Source: Centrapalus pauciflorus (lineage: Eukaryota; Streptophyta; Magnoliopsida; Asterales; Asteraceae). Taken from it: DNA of 64,000 nt. The stretch lies in assembly GCA_020465985.1 (NCBI GenBank), contig JAANYP010006367.1, forward strand, positions 42,501 to 106,500, given 5' to 3'. The translations under genes and the position numbers were made by a program. The notes beneath the pieces were generated by a model that searched no databases, had not been told where the DNA came from, and saw only the letters and a program-made list of their open reading frames with translations. Below, in pieces: positions 50,253-60,109 of this stretch; position 1 is the stretch's first letter, and each line of letters starts with the position of its first letter.

Positions 50253-53200
50253 ATGTGCGTACAAGACGTAGAAAAGGTTTGTGAAGAAATAGACAATTTG
50301 GGTCTCTCGACAGACCATAATTCCAATCAATTTGCTTCTGATCAGATCACTCTTTCCAATTCTTTTCCGGTAAGTCGATAAAGATGATTGCTTTCTTGAT
50401 TTTGTTTAAAGCTCAAATTTACCTTTGAGTTTGACCAAGTTACTTCAATTTCTTTCGTGGGTTCGTTTGTGTTTTGAATAAATTTAATAATTCGAACTGG
50501 GTTTTGTTTAATTTGGATTATTGTTTGTTTTTTGATATCTCTAGGTTCTTGTGTATTTGGGGACAGTTTGTACTGGGATGTTGAAGTTAGGTTGTTTGTT
50601 GGAGCTGATTTGAAAATTTGATCCTTGATTGTGAATTGTTACAGAAAGAGTATGTGTTTGGTTGAAGTTAAATTAATTTGATTGCAAGAGAAACTGATAA
50701 AATTTCCCTTTCTGGATGAATTTCTTCAGAATTTCCAATGGTTGTTTTGGATGTAGTTGTGCTAATTTAGAGAAAAATTTTAAAGTTTCCTTCGTCTCTT
50801 TTCATGAGCTTGTGAAATTTCCAAGCATATGTTTGGTTCAATTTGGGAATTGGGATTGTACAATTAGACTGAAGTGAGTTTGATTCTTGTATTTATGTCA
50901 TTGTAGTTGGATTTGTTTATGACTTTGATCTAGTTGTCATTGTGCTTATTTTGGAAAGTTTCCTTGTTTGCAGTTGAACCCTTTTTGACTCAATTATTGC
51001 ATCTTGTGAACTTTCATTAGTATATTATACATACATCAAAGAATGAAATATCTATTAATAACGAAAGAAAACCAGACAAAGACATAACAAGTGTTATCTT
51101 GGTTGTCTTATCTATATTCCTCAAGTCCTATCTAAATCAAACTTCATTTCCAACACGTATCCTACGGAAAGTAGATAGATACAATGCATTGGCTCGAAAG
51201 GCGTTATGCGGGCTTTCTTTTAGTATAGCTTGCAAAACTAGTGATGTAATAATGCATGAGTATCTTCTCTATTTAAAATTGCGCACTTTTCCCTTTGTAA
51301 GTACAATGTGATAATTGTGTTGTTGAAGATGGAAGGTGCATAATTTGGGCTAAACTGATCTACGATTTTGTGGATCCAACATGGTTTCTATAGATGGATG
51401 GCTAGTTTAGATTGTTTTTTGTGTCTTGCCCATTTACTGTATAAATTTCTTCTTACAATGTTGATAATCTTTCTTCAATGAAGGTGCTACTAAGAATTCG
51501 TTAGATATATTAAAAATTTAGCAAAGAGAGTGAATGTAGGCTAATTTTTGAACTTCCTAGATGCTATTTTTAGTTTTCCGTTGGTTGTGATTATAAAATA
51601 TCCATTGATTGTAATATTCCAATATGTTTCTTGATTTATACTCTTTCCCATTAATCAAACTTTATAAAGTCTTCACATTTAGCAAACTCAAAACTAAGTG
51701 ATGGTAATTTAGCTTCATTAATTGTATTGTGTTTTCATCAGATGGAGACTATTTGCGAAAATACAGTTGTTGTGGAGGAGAAACAGAGTAATTTTATTCC
51801 TATGCTTCGTTCAGGAGAGTGGTCTGATATTGGACATCGGCCGTATATGGAGGACACTCACATATGCATTCCCGATCTAGCCAAGAAATTCAGTAATAAA
51901 CTTCTTGGTGAAGAAACCGTCTCATTTTATGGGGTGAGTTCCTTTTCTGATTTACGTAAATGAGAACTTTATGCTCTCTGTTTAATATGTTCGAAACTAA
52001 TTATTATTTTTTATTGGGGGAAATATAGGTTTTTGATGGGCATGGAGGAAAGGGTGCATCACATTTTGTGCGTGATAATTTGCCAAGAATCATCGTCGAT
52101 GATGCTAACTTTCCACTGGAACTTGAAAAAGTAGTCACGAGATCATTTGTGGAGACGGATGCTGCATTTGCCAGGTCATGTGCTCTCGAATCTGCTCTTT
52201 CTTCTGGCACAACTGCACTTACTGCTATGATCTTTGGGAGGTTAGTTACTCGTGTTTGTTGTATGTTTCTTTGATATTTCGTTTCTGATTGATTGAACTT
52301 CTGCGCTTCCAAGTTCCAAAGGATTGGCTGGTTAATGAGTGTGTTTCTGGTTTCATGTTGAAATCGTCTGTTTCTGAGAGGTGGGTGCCTCTTAAGAGTT
52401 GAAACCAGGGTAGATTTGCGCATTGGTCACCTCCTTTGGAGTATTTTAAAATCCAGGCCTTCTACCACTCTGCTAGGGGTGTGCAAAACTCGGGATTAAA
52501 CCGAAAGCCAATGAACCGTATTGGGACAAGACCGAACCAAAACTAGTACCATTCGGTTAGGCTCTTGGTTCCGATTTGTTTCATTTTTTCAGTTTTGGTT
52601 TAGTTTGGTTTTGTATTTTTCATCGTAAAAGTTGGGAGAAACCACAACTGGACTGAACCGGTACCATTCTGTTCGGGTTCAGTTCCAATTATTATCATTT
52701 TTTTTTGTTCAATTAGTTCCAGTTTTAGACCATTTCACACCCCTACTTGACTCAGGTCTAGTTATCGTACTTACTTTTTCTTAATGACAAACACAAACTA
52801 GAGGAATCTTGTGGAACTAGACTAATACAATAGATTCTCTATAATGAAGACAACGGGTAAGTAAACAATTTCACATAGAATGTATAAACAAAAACTGTAA
52901 TGCTATGGTTAGCGGGGTGACAATCTTGACCCAATAGGCCAAACGGGCCGAAGAGTTAAATGGACTCATTGTAAAAAACTAAGATAGAACATAACTTTTT
53001 TTAAAAATGAAAATTTATAAAACAGTGTACTAAAAAAAATTGTTCTTTGAAAAAAATTTCAAAAATATGTAAAATTTATAAATTTTGGTCATCAACCCGT
53101 TTGCTTGAATGGGCTCATATTGCCACCCCTCCGTTAGCTACGAATCCTCGATTTTTGACCAGGGTATGTATTATGTATTGGCATAACCACATAAAAAGTT

Positions 53201-53950
53201 ATTTCAAGGAATATTCAATATCAAAATTGTACGATAACATTTTTATTTCTCAATGACCAAATCGGTCCGGCCTTGCTTGTGGGACTTGTTTGGAAAGTGT
53301 TGCAGTTATCACAGGAAATCCATAGAAACTGTGCTTTGAAGTTGAACTGTGATTGGTCAGAAGGTTTACTGTGACTTATTTTTAACAGGTCTTTACTCGT
53401 GGCAAATGCCGGAGATTGTCGGGCCATACTCTCTCGACATGGGCTAGCTTTTGAGATGTCAAAAGATCATAGGCCATGTTACGACAAAGAAAGGATGCGG
53501 ATCGAATCCTTAGGTGGTTTTGTAGAGGACGACTACTTGAATGGTCAATTAGCCGTCACTCGAGCCATAGGTAACTGGCACATTAAAGGACTTAAAGAAA
53601 TGGGTGAGCACATCGGTCCTTTGAGTGCCGAACCAGAGCTCAAACTCATCACATTAACCAAAGAAGACGAGTTCTTGATCATAGGAAGCGACGGGATCTG
53701 GGACGTGTTCAGGAACCAAAATGCAGTGGACTTTGTTAGGCGGCGGCTGCAGGAACACAACGATGTCAAGCGTTGCTGCAAGGAGGTGGTGGAGGAAGCA
53801 ATGAAGAGAGGAGCACTTGATAATTTGACAGTGGTTATTGTTTGTTTTCAGTCAGAACCACCACCACAAGTGGTGGTTCAGAGGGGTAGAGTGAGGAGGA
53901 GCATATCTGCAGAAGGGCTGCTGAATCTTAAATGCCATCTTGAAGGGTAA
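50253..53950 (+). CDS. Protein phosphatase 2C (PP2C), four exons
   Basis: Exons 50253-50369, 51742-51933, 52029-52240 and 53389-53950 join in phase with GT-AG borders to give about 360 residues. Residues 1-75 are a non-conserved N-terminus. The PP2C domain follows with the usual motifs: RPYMEDTH, VFDGHGG (104-110), SGTTA (about 162), VANAGDCRAIL (about 178), QLAVTRAIGNW, FLIIGSDGIWDV and DNLTVVIV. The metal-binding aspartates in DGHGG, SDGIWD and DN are present, so it should be an active Mn/Mg-dependent Ser/Thr phosphatase. The tail GRVRRSISAEGLLNLK is like the PP2C 47-type group of plants (At3g51470-like). There is no signal or membrane segment; cytosol/nucleus is likely. In QLAVTRAIGNW the usual D of GD(W) is N. 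Intron 3 holds two MITEs. Function in a specific pathway cannot be read from sequence. Confidence 0.92.
52474..52745. mobile_element. hAT-like MITE in PP2C intron 3
   Basis: It begins TAGGGGTGTGCAAAACTCGG and ends CATTTCACACCCCTA, a hAT-type inverted pair. The interior repeats AACCGAA and TTCGGTT phrases. The 8-bp flanks (CACTCTGC and CTTGACTC) do not match. Confidence 0.65.
52914..53130. mobile_element. MITE in PP2C intron 3, family of 4973-5178
   Basis: A 217-bp element begins GGGGTGACAATCTTGACCCA and ends TATTGCCACCCCT. The flanks TGGTTAGC and CCGTTAGC share six of eight bases, suggesting a hAT-like 8-bp duplication. Confidence 0.65.
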
Positions 53951-55151
53951 AAAAGATTTCTTTTTCTTTCTTACCATCTTTTTTTTTTTAATCAATTGGG
54001 ATGATGATGATGATGATGAAAAGCCAAAGTAATTAATTGTTGTAAATACATTCATGTGAGGGTACAAAATAAACTATGAGAGGATACCACTTGTAATCTC
54101 TAGAGCAGGACGCAGGGGAAACAAAACAATCTGTATATTCATAAAATGGTGATTCATCATTTGTAAATTTATCTTGTTTCAAAATCTTGGAAATGCATGT
54201 TAAAAGCTACAATGTTTGTTGAGTTTTGAGAAGAGTTGTTGCTTGAAGAGTGTTGAACTAACTCATTGGAATTTCGAGTAGTCTTGATGATTTGGGTGGC
54301 AGGGGAAGAAGCCGATGACATAGTGAAGGTGGTATCATAATCATAGCCACATATGGAACCTAGAGACGAAGAACGGCCGCCACTGCTCCTGCACCTGGCC
54401 TCTTGTTCAAGTCAGTATTGGTGCAATAATAGGTAAAAAGAAAGTATTTAGGAGACAGATCATAATATAGTAGAAGAAAATTAGGCCTGAAGTTGCAGGC
54501 AGAAGGTTGTTCAGAGACGGACAGAAAGTGTGAGAAGTCGGAGTGTATTTCAGTTTCCATACGAATATAATAGATTTCTGCATAGAGTCTGGTTTTTCAT
54601 AAAATAAAACTAGATTTTCATACCAATAAAAACCTATGTTTCATACCAATAGAGTCCGCTTTTATACAGAAATGTATTCGTATGAAAAATTAAAAATTTC
54701 CATATATCGTATCACTACATTTAGAAAAGTTTGTTTGTATTGTACGATTGAAATCTTTTTTTTTTTTTTTTTGGCTTACCGCATTAGACAATTAACTTTA
54801 ATAAGTGAAAGTTGGTACAACCGTACAACTTTTTTTTTTTTTTTTTTTTTAATGTAACACAATGATGAGTAAAACAAGGTTAGCATAACCTTCTTGATAA
54901 AATTACAATCCAATGCAGATTTGACACTCTAGCTCTAGCACTAGCATGTTGTAGATTGTTTGCACAAGAGTAAAATGCAAATATGTAGTACATTCTGAAA
55001 ATGACATGTTCATAGGACTAAACAGGAAAAAAAAATAAGAAAAAGAAAAAGAAAGAAAACTGAAATTGTGATGAAGTGGAAGAAGTAACCGAAGATGACC
55101 GTCCTCGCTGATTTCATCCCTCTTCCCTTCTAACTTGCATTCACTTTGCTC
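53951..55151. other. PP2C 3' region and intergenic
   Basis: The PP2C 3' untranslated region probably covers 53951 to about 54170. On the minus strand 54169-54410 is open (ending GYDYDTTFTMSSASSPATQ..) without a start or recognisable motif. Two long T-runs (54757-54771 and 54831-54850) occur. No further gene is supported. Confidence 0.4.
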
Positions 55152-55594
55152 CTACATCACAGAACAACGTGGTGACTTTGGACTCGTACCGAAAGAATCT
55201 CCTGTAGAGGGGGTGATAGAATGATATGAGTATGGACTGTATGGAGGTTCAGCTCCTTTTTTCTTCTTTTGCTGATTTATTATATACAGGTCCCATACTT
55301 ATGATCTCTATAAGATAATTCTTGTGCAAACAATCTACAACATGAAAAGGATCAACGTCCCCGGAGACAATTAGTATATCTTTTGCATCTATCGCAAGTG
55401 ATTCAACGCCGGCAAGCCTAGATACCAATTTCAACACCTTTCGCCATTGCCATTGCTTTAGCTGTTGGTTTCCATCACCAGTGTCCACTCTCAGTCTCAG
55501 AACAATTTTCTGAAGTTACACACTGATTATTAGAAATAGAAATAGATAATATTATACGGAATAAAGGGATTATAAACCAGTAAACCTTGATCAT
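55152..55594 (-). CDS. HIPP: Heavy-metal-associated isoprenylated plant protein (HIPP), apparent frameshift
   Basis: Exon 1 is 55594-55586 (MIK) and exon 2 starts at 55509 after a CAG acceptor. The product begins MIKKIVLRLRVDTG and keeps the HMA fold pattern: a beta strand, KVLKLVSRLAGVESLAID, ILIVSGDVDPFHVVDCLHKN and IEIISMGPV. The CxxC metal site is absent, as in some HIPPs of the HIPP39-like kind. The frame stops at 55249 after KEEKRS. However, in the next frame the sequence continues to a TAG at 55152-55154 with a Pro/Tyr/Ser-rich tail ending CSVM, a CaaX box for isoprenylation. One extra A in the six-A run at about 55259-55264 accounts for it. It is either a recent disabling mutation or a base-calling error. 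With the tail the length would be about 121 residues, normal for the family. These proteins bind metals or partners at membranes. No close neighbour in an operon sense. Confidence 0.65.
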
Positions 55595-56412
55595 GTAGTG
55601 ATGTTTAATATCATTTTATATGTTCATCGTACAAAGCATATACAAAAACTCGTAAGACTTTGCATCAACCAAGCATACATACTGTTACTGCTGATCTTTA
55701 AATAGGGATGAAGAGTGGGCTACTAGTTATATACAAGTCTAGTGTAACATTTAATTCTTCAGGGGTTTATTTTCAGTGGTGTGAAGAGCTGTAGTTTTCA
55801 TATCATGATTTGAATAGTATACCAAAAATGAATCATGAATGGTATTGAAACATAAGCTTCAATTCAAAACAATGAATCAGCTATTTTACTGTTGCTCCTC
55901 TATTTCTAGCATTTATGCGGTGATTGGATGAAACTTGATGATATAAAAGGAATTCCAGCATGTAGTTCATTATTGTACTTACAATTCTAATTCGACTGAT
56001 TCAAATTGAATTCATTGGTCTTTTGTTCAGATCTTATACAAAGACAATTGGTGTTGCATGTCCCTAAAGGTTACAAGGCTACAAATGAAGATCCACTAAA
56101 GTATATTGTATCTTATTTCGGCAGAAATCTAAAAATTTGGTAAAACAAGACTAGTTTGCTTAATTATTTTCTCATATAAATCAAGTAATCGATCAGACAA
56201 CATGTGAAGTTGTGAACAAAAATGGGTTTGGTATCTAGTACAAAAGTGGGTGAGTCTACACACAAGCTTGAGCTTAAGCTTTTGGTTTGGAAAAATTATG
56301 CTCCTACTAAATCAAAACATTCGTTTGGTAGGAGGAGCTAATGCTTTTGTTTTGAAAAAATCTATATCTATATCTATATCTATATATCTTAATAAAAGAA
56401 AATGTTTGTGCC
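55595..56412. other. Intergenic, probable HIPP promoter side
   Basis: No gene is supported. A short (TATATC)n run lies at 56360-56388. From 56387 (TCTTAATAAAAG) the sequence looks like the 5' end of a Helitron, interrupted by the solo LTR. Confidence 0.4.
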
Positions 56413-56417
56413 ACATG

Positions 56418-57997
56418 TGTAACATCCCGATTTTGAGATAGGTTCGTGGAATTATTTCATTGGATTAATTATTTAATTTGGAACCCGGGAATATAAATTT
56501 GTGTTTTGGGGTATCGGGATCGGATATTGGGTCGGACCGAGTTAAAATCGAAAACGTATATATTGTTGGTTCTTTTGTTTCTTCAAATCATTTCCAAGCC
56601 AGAGATATTAAGTGTGTGTGTATTGTGATCTTGAGCAGCAGCTATTCCATCCCAAGTTAAGAGAAGAGGAATCAAGTTTCTGAATTTCATCATCATCTTC
56701 TTCAACTTTGCTACCAAAACTCAAAGTGAGTGTTAAGCTTCAAATTCAGGGGTTGATTGTTATTGGTTGCAAGTGATTGATTGAATTGAGTTTGTATATA
56801 CTTCTGAGTAAATTCGAAGCTAATTAAGTGGGTTATATTGGGTTAAAATCGAGTTGGGGATTGAATCCCCTGGCTATGACAAAAACAGAGCAACCTGCTG
56901 CTGTTCGTCCGTGAGCGCGGCCGCGATCCCCTGATCGCGGGCCGCGTTGTTCTTGAGCTGATCGCAGGCGGTTAGCCCGAGCGCGGCCGCGACCAAGATG
57001 GTCAGCGCGACCGCGATGGTCAGTGCGGCCGCGATGCGGCTAGGGTTTCGGGTCGGGTTTTCGGGTTCTGTGAGTCATGTGTTCGGGTCTTTGGGGTCTC
57101 GTGAGTTGTTGATAATTGTGTATAGAGTTGTTGGGTTGAGATTGTGATATTGAGTTGTGATATTGTGTTTTCAGGGTCTCGCGTTGATAGGGTAAGGGAA
57201 AGGGCAGGGAACCGAGACTTAGTATAGCTAGCTTGGCAGGTGAGTTTGCATGTTTTTGTTGAGATACTTGTACGATTATTTTACTAATACTTGCATGATC
57301 TTTTACTGAGCTTTTTATGAGATATCATGAGTTTTCTTACGAGCTTTTATTGAGATACTATCATGCTTGTATCACTGAGCTATTGTGAACTTTATTTTAA
57401 ATATGAGATTTGGGACACTTGAGCTGTTGAGATACTAAACCGTACGGCTGGGCAGGGGTTGGGTCGCTCCCAATTCCCTTTTGAGTCCTGACGACTGCTT
57501 TGTGCGGTCTAGGGATTTGGGTACGTGGATTCATCCACACGAGTTGAGTACCTATTGAGCTACTTTGTGGGATCTCATATACTTGTTCAGTAGAGAACGC
57601 TGAACGTCTTATTATCGAGTTATTTATTTATTGAGCTTTATAATCGTACTCTAATCCTTGCATTCTAATCAGCTTTAGCTGACCGGTGTGTTGTTGTGTG
57701 TATCTCAGGTGACCGGACTGCTAGTAGGCCTGCTGGACCGAAGTAGGTTTACATTCTGTTGTGATCGGGGAGTTAGCTACCTATTTTAGAGGTAGTTATA
57801 TTTTGTGGACTGTGTATATATACTTCGGATAGGTTGTATTATATTCAGGGATTTCCGTGACCGTTATTATGTAATTAATGTTTCAAAATTATCGGGTTTT
57901 TATATATGTATCTTGGGAATAGGGTAGGGATTATTATATTATGTCACGGATGATGTGTTATTTACGTGACACTATGGATTAGTTCGAGGGTGTTACA
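56418..57997 (+). mobile_element. Solo LTR with 5-bp target duplication
   Basis: A 1580-bp unit begins TGTAACATCCCG and ends GGGTGTTACA. It is flanked by ACATG at 56413-56417 and 57998-58002. No internal coding region or second LTR is present. TGTAACATCCC starts are typical of plant Gypsy LTRs. Confidence 0.88.
56914..57045 (+). repeat. GC-rich degenerate tandem repeat in the solo LTR
   Basis: Units around GAGCGCGGCCGCGAT recur about six times (GCGGCCGCGA at least four times) in otherwise moderate-GC sequence. Confidence 0.7.
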
Positions 57998-58256
57998 ACA
58001 TGTCACAACATTAATTCATCAGAATTTCATTTTCCCTCCAAAACTTCCATATATATCTTTATCACAATTTCAATTATATTTAATTAAAAGCTAAATTTAT
58101 TACTACCTAAATCATAACTAAAAGAAAATCTAATCATTTAAATCTTCCTAAATTAACCCCTAATTCAATTCAAAATAATTTGTTTTTAAAGATAATCATT
58201 CTATGGACCCAAGTAGGTTAATCTATATTTATATCTATTCTATATCTATCTATAGT
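57998..58256. mobile_element. Probable Helitron-derived flank
   Basis: With the solo LTR removed, 56387-56412 and 57998 onward form one continuous AT-rich stretch beginning TCTTAATAAAAGAAAATG. It has no coding region. Helitron origin is inferred from its TC start and resemblance to the next element. Confidence 0.35.
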
Positions 58257-58522
58257 TCTATACTATTAAATGAGTAACTATCATTCCACGTGTTATGCTC
58301 TTCTTTGATTTGACGCATGCCGCTCTCTCCTTTTGCCACTTCATTTATAAAATTTTATTTTAAATTTTAAACCAAATCAAACAAATCTAATATGATTAAT
58401 TTAATAACTAATTAACTAAAATTAAGCAAAATTTATCATTAATTTATAATTATTATATTATACATATTTATAGATATTTATTTTTAAAATTAAGTCCATG
58501 TAATACATGTGTATTAACCTAG
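58257..58522 (+). mobile_element. Short Helitron-like element
   Basis: It begins TCTATACTATTAAATGAG and ends with the hairpin CATGTAATACATG (58497-58509), nine bases, then CTAG followed by T. TC at the start and hairpin plus CTRR at the end are the Helitron signature. Non-autonomous, 266 bp. Confidence 0.65.
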
Positions 58523-60079
58523 TAAGCTTTAAAATTGAAAACTACTTGAAGTAGCTTTCAAAAGTAACTTAAGCTTTTTGTTGATCAAAATTACCTTTTT
58601 ACCCTTTCATTAGTTATAAACTGCAAGTCCTAATTAATATCAATATCATTTAAGATTATAAACTTCAACTACCTATACTAAATACATTTATAAAACTAAA
58701 AGCTATATTTTTTTTCAAAAAACTCAAACTCCCAAAAGTTTCAACTCATAGCTAAAGCTGAACGTACCAGTACATGTGAAATTGTGAATTCTGGAAACAC
58801 ATTGTGAGGCTAAATTCTAATGTCTATAAACCATATGGCTTGTTTGGTACTTGCTACTATTTTTTTGATAGACAGATTGCGGAAAATTTATGTTCTTTAA
58901 ATCTAAATTTAGAATCATTTTTATAGAAAGATATTGGACAGATGACAGAAGAACTTGAAAAAAGGGCCAAGACTACTTGTAACTTGTAATCTTGATCTTA
59001 TGTGTTTTGTGATCCATTTTGAATTTCGAAGAGAAAGTAAAATTATTGTATTTCCTAGTGAAGGGTAGTTTCATAGAGCATAAACTTTGTTCAAGCTTAT
59101 TTATTAGTGTTGATAAATTAAAAATCCATCTGAAACTAAATAACCGTCCCAAAATATTTAAATCCGCCCAATTGAATTTAAATTTGTCCCTATTTATCAG
59201 TTTTGATAAACTAAAATTATTGTCTTTCCTTGTGTCACTTAATACTGATAACTTATATTTAAATACATCGCAACATATTTAAACTTTTTAATTCTTGTTA
59301 TTTTCATTCATTTAAGTGAATTTGATAAACTAAAAATCCAGATGAAACATAACATTCTTTCAAATTGAAGAAATAAATAAATAAATTTAAAACATAAATA
59401 AATGTAGAAAATAACTTATTGACCAAATAAATTAATAATATATATTGTTTGCGGAGCAGAGAATGTTTCAATCTCCACCGTTGTATCTATCTACTTTTAA
59501 GGATAACCCTTGATAATGGTATTTCTTGAAAAACACATAGTATAACTTTTTTATGCAACAACTACATTCACAACTACTAATCACCCACTAGCCCACATCC
59601 ACGTCTCAAACCACCCACTAATCCATATTCACTTCTCAAACCACCCACTATATATCGTTTAAAAATATATTTAAGTAATAAAAAATAACATCTTATTTTA
59701 ATAATTATAATATGCCACAATTAGCACGCATGTGATCTAACATAAAATAAAAACAAAAAACAAAAATAGCTTTTGTCATATTATTTTAATGCACTTCAAA
59801 TTACCATGCTTTTAAAAATATAATCCGAACGAAAATAGTTATACATGTATGTTGATTTAGTTGATTATTTTGTTCTTTTACTTTTGCTGACGTAGAATAA
59901 TTTAATTTTTTTACGGTAAATCCGGGCGAGTTATTTTTGACAGAGGTAAGGAATCACGTAGGATGAGGGTAACAACATAGTTGACGATGACCGCTGCAAT
60001 TGAACTTTCTATCTGATCGAAAAACGCCCTAATTTCTTCTACTCCCTTCAAATTCTCTCCTTTGGGGATTTCTTTATCT
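58523..60079. other. Intergenic upstream of the TIR-NBS gene
   Basis: AT-rich, with only chance open frames. A TTGAC W-box core lies near 59979. No TATA box can be assigned with confidence. Confidence 0.35.
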
Positions 60080-60109
60080 ATGTCCGATGGCTTCTACTGC
60101 TTCCTCTAG
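60080..60109 (+). promoter_or_regulatory. Upstream ORF overlapping the TIR-NBS start
   Basis: An ATG at 60080, seven bases before the main ATG and out of frame, opens nine codons and a TAG at 60107. Scanning ribosomes that use it would miss the main start. Confidence 0.4.

Noticed and set aside
50028..50330. Minus-strand 100-residue frame
   Set aside because: It is the complement of the pyrimidine-rich PP2C leader and first exon.
54169..54410. Minus-strand frame with serine-rich sequence
   Set aside because: It has no start codon or splice-supported upstream exon, and overlaps the likely PP2C 3' region.
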